A DNA stretch of 64,000 nt from Oscillospiraceae bacterium. Its GTDB lineage: Bacteria > Bacillota > Clostridia > Oscillospirales > Ruminococcaceae. The stretch is from contig JAGBAZ010000002.1 in the NCBI GenBank assembly GCA_018110905.1, positions 1 to 64,000 on the forward strand. Direction: 5' to 3'. This document shows, piece after piece, positions 34,339 through 43,258 of the stretch (positions are counted from its first letter, which is position 1; the number at the start of each line of letters is the position of its first letter). The position numbers and the translations under genes are program-made. The notes beneath the pieces are model-generated. The model saw only the letters and a list, made by a program, of their open reading frames with translations. It searched no databases and was not told the origin of the DNA.

Positions 34339-35415
34339 ATGGAAGAAAAAGGCGATTTTATCCTTAAAGTTGAAGGTCTGTCCGTTTCCTTTGCTACCAC
34401 CGCGGGAAAAGTTCACGCTCTCCGCAACGTTGATTTTGCGGTAAGGCGCGGCGAAACCGTTGCAATAGTAGGCGAATCCGGTTCCGGTAAATCCGTAACC
34501 GTAAAAACTGCAATCGGTATTCTTGATACAAACGGAAAAGTTGAAGCGGGCAAAGCTCTTTTCACTTTCAAAAACGATAAGGGTGAGGAGGAAACCATTG
34601 ACCTTCTGAAACTCACCAAAAAACAGATGCGCCAGACCATAAACGGAAAGCGCATTGCAATGGTATTCCAGGATCCTATGACCTCCCTTAACCCCACCAT
34701 GACCATCGGCGACCAGATTATGGAAGGTATGATCTGGCATTTCAAAACTCCGAAAAAGGAAGCATGGAAACGTGCCGTTGAACTTCTCGATATGGTTGGT
34801 ATCACCGATCCGGAAAAACGTATGAAGAACTATCCTCACCAGCTTTCCGGCGGTATGCGCCAGCGTGTTGTTATTGCAATCGCGCTTTCCTGCAATCCGG
34901 ATCTTCTCATCTGCGATGAACCTACCACCGCTCTTGACGTAACCATCCAGGCAAAGATCCTTGAACTTATCAAGGAAGTTCAGCAGAAACTCGGAATTTC
35001 CGTAATTTACATCACCCATGACCTTGGCGTTGTTGCAAAGGTTGCGGATTTTGTAAACATCATGTATGCCGGAAAAATTGTTGAAAAAGGCAGAGTTGAC
35101 GAGGTTTATTATGACCCGAGACATCCCTATACCTGGGGCCTTCTTTCCGCTCTTCCGGACCTTGAAACACATGATGAAAGACTCTATACAATCCCCGGAA
35201 GCCCGCCCAACCTTCTTCACGAAATCAAAGGCGACGCTTTTGCACCGCGTAATGAATTCGCACTTAAAATCGACGAAATCGAAGAGCCGCCCATGTTCTG
35301 GGTTTCCGACACCCACTGTGCAGCAACCTGGCTTCTTGATGACAACGCTCCGAAAGTCGAAATGCCGAAGGAACTGCGCGTAAGAATTGACCGTATGCTG
35401 AAGGAGGCGAAATAA
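34339..35415 (+). CDS. oppD: Oligopeptide ABC transporter ATPase OppD
   Basis: A 358-residue ABC ATPase. Walker A is GESGSGKS (about residues 50-57), the signature is LSGGMRQRV, Walker B is [12 protein letters not shown] and the switch His is in ITHDLG. The C-terminal oligo_HPY region ([14 protein letters not shown], then a Cys near the end) is shared with OppD proteins; only one of the usual iron-sulfur-type cysteines is seen. An AAAGGAGG site precedes the ATG. Confidence 0.94.
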   Translation: MEEKGDFILKVEGLSVSFATTAGKVHALRNVDFAVRRGETVAIVGESGSGKSVTVKTAIGILDTNGKVEAGKALFTFKNDKGEEETIDLLKLTKKQMRQTINGKRIAMVFQDPMTSLNPTMTIGDQIMEGMIWHFKTPKKEAWKRAVELLDMVGITDPEKRMKNYPHQLSGGMRQRVVIAIALSCNPDLLICDEPTTALDVTIQAKILELIKEVQQKLGISVIYITHDLGVVAKVADFVNIMYAGKIVEKGRVDEVYYDPRHPYTWGLLSALPDLETHDERLYTIPGSPPNLLHEIKGDAFAPRNEFALKIDEIEEPPMFWVSDTHCAATWLLDDNAPKVEMPKELRVRIDRMLKEAK

Positions 35416-36360
35416 ATGGAAGAAAGAGTTCCGCTTCTTAAAGTAGAAAACCTTAAACAGTATTTCCCTATCAGCAAAAAATTCACCGTAAAAGCCGTTG
35501 ATGACGTTTCGTTTGAAATTTATCCCGGCGAAACTTACGGGCTTGTTGGTGAATCCGGTTCCGGTAAAACCACCATCGGTCGTTCCATAATCCGCCTTTA
35601 TGACCCCACCGCAGGTAAAATTATCTTCGACGGAGCCGATATCAGCGGAAAAATGACTGTTGCGGACGAGAAAAAACTCCGTACCGAAATGCAGATGATC
35701 TTCCAGGACCCCATGGCATGCCTTAACCCCCGCCAGAAGGTTGCAGACATCATCGGCCAGGGACTTGATATCCACCATCTTTATACCGACAAAGCAGACC
35801 GCGACGCAAAAATTGCCCGCATCCTTGAAAAAGTAGGGCTTGCTCCGGAACACGCCGAGCGTTATCCTCACCAGTTCTCCGGCGGCCAGCGCCAGAGGGT
35901 CGGTATCGCAAGAGCTCTTATCATGAACCCGAAGCTTATCATTGCTGATGAATGTATTTCCGCTCTTGACGTTTCCATTCAGGCACAGGTAGTAAACCTT
36001 ATGCGTGATATCCAGAAAGAAACCGGTGCGGCATATCTTTTCATCGCACATGACCTTTCAATGGTAAAATACATCTCCGACAGAATCGGCGTTCTTCACC
36101 TTGGACACCTGGTTGAAACCGGTACCACCGAAGAAATTTTTGCAAACCCGGTTCACCCTTATACCAGAAGCCTTATCTCCGCCATTCCTCATCCGAACCC
36201 CGCAATTGAAAGAAAACGTACTTCCATGCATTACGATTATTTCACCAGCGGAATCGATTATATGGCCGGCGAGCTTCGCACCATTGAAGGAACCCACAAA
36301 GTTCTTGCAACCGAAGAAGAGTTCGAAAAATGGACTAAAGCAGAAAAAAACTATCGTTAA
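35416..36360 (+). CDS. oppF: Oligopeptide ABC transporter ATPase OppF
   Basis: A 314-residue ABC ATPase, starting directly after the oppD stop. Walker A is GESGSGKT, the signature is FSGGQRQRV, Walker B is IIADECISALD and the switch is IAHDLS; the VHPYTRSLISAIPHPNP oligo_HPY motif follows. In Walker B, the usual DEP is DEC (Pro replaced by Cys). It pairs with OppD to power import. It is the last opp gene, followed by a terminator. Confidence 0.94.
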   Translation: MEERVPLLKVENLKQYFPISKKFTVKAVDDVSFEIYPGETYGLVGESGSGKTTIGRSIIRLYDPTAGKIIFDGADISGKMTVADEKKLRTEMQMIFQDPMACLNPRQKVADIIGQGLDIHHLYTDKADRDAKIARILEKVGLAPEHAERYPHQFSGGQRQRVGIARALIMNPKLIIADECISALDVSIQAQVVNLMRDIQKETGAAYLFIAHDLSMVKYISDRIGVLHLGHLVETGTTEEIFANPVHPYTRSLISAIPHPNPAIERKRTSMHYDYFTSGIDYMAGELRTIEGTHKVLATEEEFEKWTKAEKNYR

Positions 36361-36375
36361 TTTCACCATATTTAC

Positions 36376-36424
36376 ACAAACAGCGCGACATCTTGGTTTT
36401 CAGGAGGCCGCGCTGTTTGTTTTA
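36376..36424 (+). terminator. Terminator of the opp operon
   Basis: ACAAACAGCGCG / CGCGCTGTTTGT 12-bp stem (36376-36387, 36409-36420) with a 21-nt loop, followed by TTTATG. Confidence 0.7.
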
Positions 36425-36439
36425 TGTTGGAAAAAAATG

Positions 36440-36488
36440 TTGACATTTAATACATATAAATGTATAGTATAAAATGATAATGTATCAT
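36440..36488 (+). promoter_or_regulatory. Promoter with two dyads upstream of the surface locus
   Basis: TTGACA (36440-36445), 17-bp spacer, TATAGT (36463-36468). ATACAT-ATAA-ATGTAT (36450-36465) fills the spacer, and ATGATA-ATG-TATCAT (36474-36488) covers the start of transcription, so both are operator candidates. The next gene starts about 300 bp further on, leaving a long leader. Confidence 0.65.
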
Positions 36489-36777
36489 TAGAATCGGATA
36501 TTTGTACCCAAAAAGCAACAAAAAGCACTGTTGGATTTAAAAAAATTGTACAAACCGACTGCGTTTTGTGTTGCTGACGAAAAAATGAACGGTAAATTTT
36601 TAAATTTTTTGATAAATTAAAAGCCGATTCAAGGGTGCGAAAAGTAGGTTTTAAGGCGCGAATGGAATATTCCGTTTATTGAATCGGAATATTTTATATG
36701 TTATATTTATTATATATGAAGAAAAATGCCGGGAAAGTTTTTGTTTCAGAGAAACAAATTATGGAGGAAAAAGATTG
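36489..36777 (+). other. Long non-coding leader before the FIVAR protein gene
   Basis: About 290 bp, AT-rich, without a gene. A hairpin GAATATTCCG...CGGAATATT (about 36665-36693) lies near its end. No known riboswitch class was recognised. Its length and a well-placed promoter suggest a regulated 5' UTR. Confidence 0.45.
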
Positions 36778-37656
36778 ATGAACAAACCCCGTAACATACA
36801 GAAAAATATTTTTGCATTGCTTGCGGCGGCAATTATTCTGGTCGGGTTTTCGCCGGAAGTTTTTGCTGAAGAATCCAAAAAAGGACAGGGCTTCAATATG
36901 GCCGAAGTCACGGAAGATGAAATTCAGGAAGAAAATGTTGAAATTCCAATAGATTTTTCCGAACTTGAAATGCAGATTGCCCTTGCAAACGGTCTTAACA
37001 AACGCGAATACAGCAAGGATTCCTGGAATGCTCTTGAAGAAGCCGTTGCAGACGGACTTAAACTTATCAATGCAAAAACGGACCAGCAGACGGTTTCCGA
37101 AGCCACCAAAGCAATTGAAGATGCCGTTGCCGGACTTGTCAGAATGAATTATTCCGAGCTTGAAAAGGCTTTGGGAGTTATTTATAACATCATGGATGAA
37201 AATTCGATCCAGCATGATCTGTGGTCGAAAATCAATACTGCCGCAGAAGAAGCAAGAACAGTTCTGATAAGCGGAAACCAGCAATCTGTTGATAAGGCGA
37301 CGGAAGAACTTAACGCTTTGGCGGAGGAATTTGCTCAAAGCGGAGTTGCGGTTGAACCGGAAGTGGTAATCAATACCGTTGAAGTTGAAGTTCCGCCTTC
37401 CGATGATTTTTGCAACATTGCGATGCACAGAGTCTGGCCGATACTTTTTGTTCTCAGCCTTGTGCTGAACCTGGCGATGATAGGTTTTATTGCTTATATG
37501 ATCGTAAGGAAGAAAAACACGGAAGATAACATTCCTCTTGTAAATTACGATATCGATGACGATATTGATGATTATGACGATTTCGATGATTATGATGACA
37601 TCGAAGACGAGGAAGACGACGATTTTATTGACACTGACGAAGATGACAACGTCTGA
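36778..37656 (+). CDS. Membrane-anchored FIVAR-repeat protein with acidic tail
   Basis: A 292-residue protein: signal peptide (1-28, ending SPEVFA), two helical FIVAR-like units (about 60-125 and 126-190; pattern S.W..L..A...A......T..QV..A...L..A...L), a short linker, one membrane span (about 222-246) and a cytoplasmic tail of about 40 residues that is mostly Asp/Glu (YDIDDDIDDYDDFDDYDD). FIVAR domains occur in wall-associated adhesins and bind saccharides or fibronectin. The ATG at 36778 has GGAGG. It heads the surface locus; a weak hairpin (37662-37688) separates it from the HD-GYP/EAL-like gene. Confidence 0.78.
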   Translation: MNKPRNIQKNIFALLAAAIILVGFSPEVFAEESKKGQGFNMAEVTEDEIQEENVEIPIDFSELEMQIALANGLNKREYSKDSWNALEEAVADGLKLINAKTDQQTVSEATKAIEDAVAGLVRMNYSELEKALGVIYNIMDENSIQHDLWSKINTAAEEARTVLISGNQQSVDKATEELNALAEEFAQSGVAVEPEVVINTVEVEVPPSDDFCNIAMHRVWPILFVLSLVLNLAMIGFIAYMIVRKKNTEDNIPLVNYDIDDDIDDYDDFDDYDDIEDEEDDDFIDTDEDDNV

Positions 37657-37661
37657 AAAAG

Positions 37662-37688
37662 GCCCGGAACAAAAAACTGTTTCCGGGC
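37662..37688 (+). promoter_or_regulatory. Intercistronic hairpin
   Basis: GCCCGGAA / TTCCGGGC stem with an 11-nt loop, followed by TTAAGG rather than a U-run. It may be a weak terminator or a processing site. Confidence 0.5.
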
Positions 37689-37717
37689 TTAAGGACTATT
37701 AAGGTGGTTGTAAAAAT

Positions 37718-39196
37718 ATGGCTGAAATGGAAAATACTTGGAGAAGAACAGAATATGAAACATGGGAAGAAGCTTTCCATGGTCTTGCGCCTGCTGTAAG
37801 ACAGCAGTCTGTTCGTGTTGCTGCATATACCCAGGCAATTTATGTTCAGGCCTGCGACAAAAATTTCGGAAAGGAAAGCAAAGAAGCTTCCGAAAGAATG
37901 AAGGGCAAATATGCAGACCTTGCTTATAAATGCGGAATGTATCACCAGATAGGAAAAGCCCTTGTTCCGCATGAATATCAGATCTGGAACGACAGTTTTA
38001 CCGAAGAGGAACAGGCTGTATATAAAAAATATACGTCCGACGGACGCGTTCTTGCATCCTGCCTTCAGGAACAAAGCGGACGTTCCCGCGACAGAAAGAA
38101 AAGCGAATTTTCCGAACAGCCTACAAAAAATATTCCCTGGCTTATGATAAGAGAAAGCTGCGAACAGCACATGGAACGCTGGGACGGAAAAGGATATCCG
38201 GCACAGAAGAGCACAACTTCCATAAGCCCCATTGCCCAGATCGTCGGTCTTGCCAAAGAACTTGACAGGCTTGCTTCCGAAACAAAATCCGAAGATCCTT
38301 TTGCAGAAGCGATGCAGATCCTTATCGACCAGTCCGGAACCGCATGGAACCCCGCTCTTATCGATGTCCTTAAGGAAACCCGTTCAAAATGCAGAGCGAT
38401 CTATAACAAATATATTTATTACACCGCTGCTCTTCCGAAAACAATTCCGCTTGTTGAAAAGAAGAAGGACCGTCCTATGGGACTTAAATACCGTCCGATG
38501 ATAAGCGATACGGCCGGAACTGTTGTTGCCTATGAAGCTGTTCCGTGGTTCGGCGGAGTTCTCGGACGCCCGGGCGAAACCGAAACCGTTTCGGAAGTTG
38601 AAGAAATGCTCATAAGAAAAAAACTTGTCGAGGACATTTCGAAATATTTCCTTTACGAAGCAGCAGATGCGGTTTTAAGAATCGAAAACTGCCAGCTTGA
38701 CCTTAAATGGGTGGTTTTGAGAATGCTTCCGAGTTTCTACCAGCTTAACAGCCAGCTCCAGAATTTCAACCAGCTTTTCAAAGACCAGCCGATCAATAAA
38801 GAAAAACTTATCCTCACAATTCCCGCGGAACTTATGGCAAACGCAAACAAGAACACAACAACTCTTGTTGAACGCTATCTCCGCAACGGAATAAAACTTA
38901 TGCCCGAAGGTTATGATCCTGCCAAACACGGCGAAAAACTTCCTTTGGAAAAACTTAAGGAAATGGGCGTTACCCACATTCGTTTCGCTCCTGAAATTTA
39001 TATGCAGCAGGAAACCGCCAACGCCATCAACGCTTTCCGCAGCGCAGGTTTTACCGTGATAGGCGGCGAAGCGGACAGCCACGATACCGTAAGCTGGCTT
39101 GAAGCCTGCGGAGTTTCCTGCATGAGCGGAACCATTTCCGGCGTTATGGTAAACGAAGATGAGCTTATAAGAGATTCTCTTGTAAGAGAGAGGTAA
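37718..39196 (+). CDS. Degenerate HD-GYP/EAL-type protein
   Basis: A 492-residue cytoplasmic protein joining two c-di-GMP-related folds. N-terminal half: HD-GYP-like, with HMERWDGKGYP (151-161) at the GYP motif, but the HD pair is His76-Gln77 and one of the two His before E153 is Met152. C-terminal half: EAL-like, beginning VVAYEAVPWF and running through LTIPAEL, RFAPEIY and VIGGEAD, yet lacking the metal-binding DDFG and KID blocks. Both halves look catalytically dead, so it may act as a sensor, scaffold or adaptor. It is 4 bp before the next gene and directly precedes the matrix genes, suggesting a link between nucleotide signalling and surface assembly. Confidence 0.82.
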   Translation: MAEMENTWRRTEYETWEEAFHGLAPAVRQQSVRVAAYTQAIYVQACDKNFGKESKEASERMKGKYADLAYKCGMYHQIGKALVPHEYQIWNDSFTEEEQAVYKKYTSDGRVLASCLQEQSGRSRDRKKSEFSEQPTKNIPWLMIRESCEQHMERWDGKGYPAQKSTTSISPIAQIVGLAKELDRLASETKSEDPFAEAMQILIDQSGTAWNPALIDVLKETRSKCRAIYNKYIYYTAALPKTIPLVEKKKDRPMGLKYRPMISDTAGTVVAYEAVPWFGGVLGRPGETETVSEVEEMLIRKKLVEDISKYFLYEAADAVLRIENCQLDLKWVVLRMLPSFYQLNSQLQNFNQLFKDQPINKEKLILTIPAELMANANKNTTTLVERYLRNGIKLMPEGYDPAKHGEKLPLEKLKEMGVTHIRFAPEIYMQQETANAINAFRSAGFTVIGGEADSHDTVSWLEACGVSCMSGTISGVMVNEDELIRDSLVRER

Positions 39197-39200
39197 TCTC

Positions 39201-40517
39201 ATGGATTTAAACAAATTCAAACCGAAAAAGGAAAAAGAAACCCGGCGGCTTGAAACTTATATGATAGCGGCGGACGATCCCGTCGGCAGAAGCCAGCTGA
39301 GGCCATTTTTCAAACGAAAGCGAAGCGGCGAAGTTCTTACAAGGGAACAGGTTTCCGCAATTAAACAAGGCCGAAAACTTCTCCGCAAGGAAATGAAGGA
39401 ACAGGGCCTTAAACGTCGGATAGACTTTGAAGTAACGGCAACGAACATGGGTCTTTATTTTGACCGAAACCGTCTTTTCTGGCCGTTCTTCCTTTGGCTT
39501 ATCCGCGATAACACGGTTCTTAAGGTTCTTGCAACAACCGCGGTGCTTACAACAGCAGTAACAGTAAGCGTCCCGGTGATCGAGTACCTTACGGAATATA
39601 TAACCGAATACATTGAAAAGATCGTTGAAGAAATCGTTACACAAACAGTAACGGAATATGAGGAAAAGGAAGTCGACCGTTTTACCATAAGCCTTTCGGA
39701 CGAGCTTTTCAATTCCGGTTTTACGTTGAGCGAAAACATAACCTTTGAAAACGCCACGACCCAGCTTGTAGCAACGCCCGCGGAAGGCGTTCCCTGTATT
39801 TCAATAAGGGATATTCCAAGGGACGTTAATGACAGAGAAGGAAAATACCCAAGCCACGCTTTTCTTGCGTACACTTTTTACTGCCGTTACGAAAGCACAA
39901 CCGAAGCCCCGGCGGATTATCATTGGTCGCTCAACATTACCCAGGAAAGCGAAGTTCCTATGGAAAACCCCGAAACCGGCGAAACGTTTTCGCGTTTCAC
40001 TTCCGATGCAATTTGGGTAATGATTTTTGAAGACAACGAAATGATGCTTTACGCAAAAACCGGCGCGGACGGCGAGATCGAAGCCATTCCGGAGCAGGGC
40101 ATCACCGATATGGGTTATAACGAACCCCCGATGTATGAATTTGCGAAAGATCGGGAAGGTCAGTACGAAGTTGTTGCGGAAGGTCAGTATTTTGACCTTT
40201 ACAGGATCAAACCCCAGAACTTTGTTTCCGAAACCCTTGTGGCCGAAGGCCTTATGACCGGGGTTGCCCCCTTTGACATAAACACTTTCGACCCGACAGC
40301 GCCTTATGACCCGGAAAACCCCAACGGAATACATAAATATACCATTGTAATCTGGCTGGAGGGCGATGACCCGGAATGCACCAACGAACTTATCGGTTCC
40401 AAGATAGGTATGAACTTTACCATAAATCTTCTTACCGAGGAAAACGAAGGTGAAGAAGGTTCCGGCGAAGGAACCGGCGGCGAGCAGGGCGGCGAAACCC
40501 CCAGCGAAGGAGCGTAA
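39201..40517 (+). CDS. Type II membrane protein with C-terminal IWLEGxDxxC domain
   Basis: A 438-residue protein. The basic cytoplasmic N-terminus (about 1-95) is followed by a single span (about 96-130, LWLIRDNTVLKVLATTAVLTT..) and an extracellular domain. That domain has a short helical stalk and ends with IWLEGDDPEC (Trp385, Cys393) and a KIGMNFTINL strand, the signature seen in two SipW-type secreted proteins of this locus. The tail is Gly/Glu-rich. It lacks a SipW-type signal peptide and so probably stays in the membrane as a base or docking point for the secreted subunits. It starts 4 bp after the previous gene. Confidence 0.75.
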   Translation: MDLNKFKPKKEKETRRLETYMIAADDPVGRSQLRPFFKRKRSGEVLTREQVSAIKQGRKLLRKEMKEQGLKRRIDFEVTATNMGLYFDRNRLFWPFFLWLIRDNTVLKVLATTAVLTTAVTVSVPVIEYLTEYITEYIEKIVEEIVTQTVTEYEEKEVDRFTISLSDELFNSGFTLSENITFENATTQLVATPAEGVPCISIRDIPRDVNDREGKYPSHAFLAYTFYCRYESTTEAPADYHWSLNITQESEVPMENPETGETFSRFTSDAIWVMIFEDNEMMLYAKTGADGEIEAIPEQGITDMGYNEPPMYEFAKDREGQYEVVAEGQYFDLYRIKPQNFVSETLVAEGLMTGVAPFDINTFDPTAPYDPENPNGIHKYTIVIWLEGDDPECTNELIGSKIGMNFTINLLTEENEGEEGSGEGTGGEQGGETPSEGA

Positions 40518-40529
40518 CGCCGAAAACCC

Positions 40530-40652
40530 TGTCATTGCGAGCCTTTGAAGAAGGCGTGGCAATCCGTGATGAATAAAGGAAACGGATTCTTCACTTCGCT
40601 CAGAATGACGGAAGGTGGCGGATTCTTTGTCGCAAAGCTTCTCAGAATGACA
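40530..40652. repeat. GTCATTGCGAG-type dispersed repeat
   Basis: The core (about 40531-40610) begins GTCATTGCGAG and ends CTCAGAATGAC, giving imperfect terminal inverted repeats; a second partial unit (GGATTCTTTGTCGC...CAGAATGAC) follows to 40652. Repeats with these ends are widespread in Bacillota and other phyla and behave like MITEs. It sits between the membrane protein and the major matrix gene. Confidence 0.75.
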
Positions 40653-40768
40653 GAAATTTGTTTATGCTTTCCACTTTTGCTTTAAGTCGACAAAAGCAAA
40701 GGAATGGATCACATAGAGTTCCGGCGGGAACAGAAAAAGCGCGAAATATTTTGAAAGGAATGAGATGT

Positions 40769-43048
40769 ATGATCACAAAATCTCAAGCAAAGCGTAAGCA
40801 GGACATTAAGACCAAACTTATGGCTGCTATCGCAATGCTGCTCGTGTCCTCCATCATGATGGTATCTTCCACCTATGCATGGTTCACACTCTCGACCGCA
40901 CCTGAGGTAACCGGTATCAACACCGCTGTTGGTGCTAACGGTAACCTCGAAATGGCCCTTTTGCCCTATGGTAACGATGCCGACAGCATCACTACCACCG
41001 TTAGCGATGGTAACAAAGAGTTGGTAGAAAGAAACAAAACCTGGGGTAACCTTGTTGACCTTGCTCCCGAAGGTGCAGTGGATTATTACGGTCTTAATGA
41101 CATCACCCTTTATCCTTCCGCTCTTAATGCAGATATTATGGATGAAGGTAATTTCAACCCCACCCACATCAGCACCGGATATTTTCTCGATGTGCCCACC
41201 TACGGTGCAGACGGACGCATCAGTGAGCTGATCGGAACCCAGACCGGTGTGTTTAATACCGAAGGTAGCAATCCGGCATTCTATCCTAACGCCGCAGAAC
41301 AGAACGGTGTTCGCGCAATCGGTTCCGCTTCCGGCCTTACCCCCAGACAGCTTGCCTACCGCAACGCTGTTGCCGCAGGTAACACCGCTGCTTCTCAGGC
41401 AAAAACCTTTGCATCCCGTTCTCTCAATGCAAACGGCAGTGCTCTTGCAGATATTGCTATTGCACATGCACTCGACCCTAATGCTAAATTTGATGCAGCC
41501 GACGTTACCGCACTTCGCGCTATGATCGACAGCCTTGATGGCGTAGATGCAGCAGAAGGCGCTACCGCAAAAGACGGTGTTATCGATTATCTCGAAAGAG
41601 CATATATGCAGTATATCCTTGCTGAAGCTGCATCCCTCGGCAAAGAAGATGCTGTATATTCCGCTGTTGCAGGTAAAGTAAATGCAGAAGGCGCAACTCT
41701 TGCAGGCATTATAACCGAATTTGAAGGTCAGGGTGTAACTCTTCCCGATGCTTTCAACAATGCTGTTACTCAGTTCAACGGTATTGTAAGTGCGGTAGGA
41801 ACAGCAGAAGAGGCTCTCGAAGCGGCTGAAGCAAAAATTGCAAGTGGTACTACTGAACTTGCATGGGCAGATATCAGCGGAGCTGTAACTCCTCTTATCA
41901 AATCTGAAGCAATGACCGTTAACGGACTTACCATGGATCAGGTCAAAGCTGACATCAACAAGCTCGTTCAGTCCGTTCTTTCCCAGGGCGGTATCAATCT
42001 CGTTCTCGGAAGCGGTGCAGGCGTTTATGCCGATATCGCAGACCAGTGCGGAAACTATGATGCAAGTATCGTCATTGATAAAATCAACTATCCTGTAGGA
42101 AGCGACAGTGGTGTTGAAGATGTTGCCGCAACCATGAAAACCAACGGACTCAACCCGAGTTATCTTTCTGCAATCGGTGTTGAAGTAAGCGGAAAAGCTC
42201 CTTCCGCAGGCGCAAACGACAACATGCCTATCTCCGACATTTACGGATATATTATCGACCTTGCTTTCCGCACCAACGCATCCAGCTCCAACCTTCTCCT
42301 CCAGCAGGAAGGCGTTGACCGCATTTATGACGGAAACACCAACGAGGATACTATGGGCAACGGTTCTTCGATGATCTTCAAAGCAACCACAGCAGACTTC
42401 AACGAGACCCAGGTCAAAGGCCTTATGGACGCAATCCGCATTGTTTTCTTCAACCCGGATGATAACTCTGTTGTTGCAACCGCAAAACTTGATACCGCAG
42501 CCGCTGAACTTACCGGCGACGGCTGGAAAGCATATCTCTACCTTTATGAAAACAGCGCATCCGGCGAAGTCAGAAGCAGCGATAATGCAATCATGGCTCT
42601 TAACCAGAACGAAGCACATGCTCTTTCCGTTCTTGTTTATCTTGACGGTAACGAAGTTGAAAACAAAGACGTTGCAGCAACCGGTTCCACTTCCATGACC
42701 GGTTCTCTCAACCTTCAGTTTGCTTCTTCCGCAGAGCTTGTTCCTATGGAATATGCTGACCTTCATATCACCGGCAACCAGGCTGACGATGATGATACTG
42801 AGGAAACCACTACTAACATTACAAATGTTAGTGTAACTGGCGAAACCGGTGTCACTGCAACAGCAGTACTTAAAGGTGAAAATATCGAAATTACTCTTAC
42901 CGGTTATACTGACGGCCAGACCGTAACTGTTGATACTGGTGCCGGTGCTGCTCCTGCAACAGTAACCGAAGGTAAGATTACTGTTGCCGCACCTGAAGGT
43001 TTTAATGCAACTACAAGTACTGTAACAGTAAATGTAACTAACCCTTAA
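40769..43048 (+). CDS. Putative major secreted matrix/fibre subunit with SipW-type signal peptide
   Basis: A 759-residue exported protein. The signal segment (about 13-42) ends SSTYAWFTLS (Tyr36-Ser42), the SipW-dependent type, with likely cleavage at STYA. A KTWGNL block, Ala-rich helical inserts and a conserved YGYIIDLAFRTN strand follow. VYLDG (Tyr624) with LNLQF nearby is a relative of the IWLEG signature. The last about 85 residues are a Thr-rich Ig-like module. No LPXTG. It shares its whole core layout with the 1624-aa protein at 55410. Highly biased codon use points to strong expression. The start is the ATG at 40769, 9 bp after AAAGGA; ATG 40760 is an alternative. Confidence 0.82.
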   Translation: MITKSQAKRKQDIKTKLMAAIAMLLVSSIMMVSSTYAWFTLSTAPEVTGINTAVGANGNLEMALLPYGNDADSITTTVSDGNKELVERNKTWGNLVDLAPEGAVDYYGLNDITLYPSALNADIMDEGNFNPTHISTGYFLDVPTYGADGRISELIGTQTGVFNTEGSNPAFYPNAAEQNGVRAIGSASGLTPRQLAYRNAVAAGNTAASQAKTFASRSLNANGSALADIAIAHALDPNAKFDAADVTALRAMIDSLDGVDAAEGATAKDGVIDYLERAYMQYILAEAASLGKEDAVYSAVAGKVNAEGATLAGIITEFEGQGVTLPDAFNNAVTQFNGIVSAVGTAEEALEAAEAKIASGTTELAWADISGAVTPLIKSEAMTVNGLTMDQVKADINKLVQSVLSQGGINLVLGSGAGVYADIADQCGNYDASIVIDKINYPVGSDSGVEDVAATMKTNGLNPSYLSAIGVEVSGKAPSAGANDNMPISDIYGYIIDLAFRTNASSSNLLLQQEGVDRIYDGNTNEDTMGNGSSMIFKATTADFNETQVKGLMDAIRIVFFNPDDNSVVATAKLDTAAAELTGDGWKAYLYLYENSASGEVRSSDNAIMALNQNEAHALSVLVYLDGNEVENKDVAATGSTSMTGSLNLQFASSAELVPMEYADLHITGNQADDDDTEETTTNITNVSVTGETGVTATAVLKGENIEITLTGYTDGQTVTVDTGAGAAPATVTEGKITVAAPEGFNATTSTVTVNVTNP

Positions 43049-43090
43049 GGATATAATTTTATCCAGATAAAAAGCGAAAGCTGAAAAAAT

Positions 43091-43119
43091 ATTCCTGCCC
43101 CGGTTTCCGGGGCAGGAAT
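43091..43119 (+). promoter_or_regulatory. Intercistronic hairpin after the major matrix gene
   Basis: ATTCCTGCCCCGG / CCGGGGCAGGAAT perfect 13-bp stem with a TTT loop, followed by CAAAG rather than a U-run. It is probably a 3' stabiliser or partial terminator that raises the first gene's mRNA. Confidence 0.65.
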
Positions 43120-43258
43120 CAAAGAAAAACGCCCGGTTGGGGGTTTTTCCGCCCTTTTTTGAATGGAAAAAACGGCGGAAAAGCCCGCAACCATTACGCA
43201 TTTTATTTTATATATAAAATAAATTATAGAAAATATTAATAAGAAAGGAAGGCGCCGG

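Noticed and set aside
33238-36051. Very long open frame (937 codons) on the minus strand opposite oppC-oppF
   Set aside because: It is the mirror of four clear opp genes; the coding-strand codon bias opens the reverse frame. It has no ribosome site or recognisable domain.
36489-36777. Possible riboswitch in the long leader before the FIVAR gene
   Set aside because: I could not match it to c-di-GMP, ydaO, TPP, SAM or other known consensus cores; only a simple hairpin is evident.
40709-43201. 830-codon minus-strand frame opposite the 759-aa matrix gene
   Set aside because: Cys- and Ser-rich nonsense composition, antisense to a gene with a clear signal peptide and codon bias.
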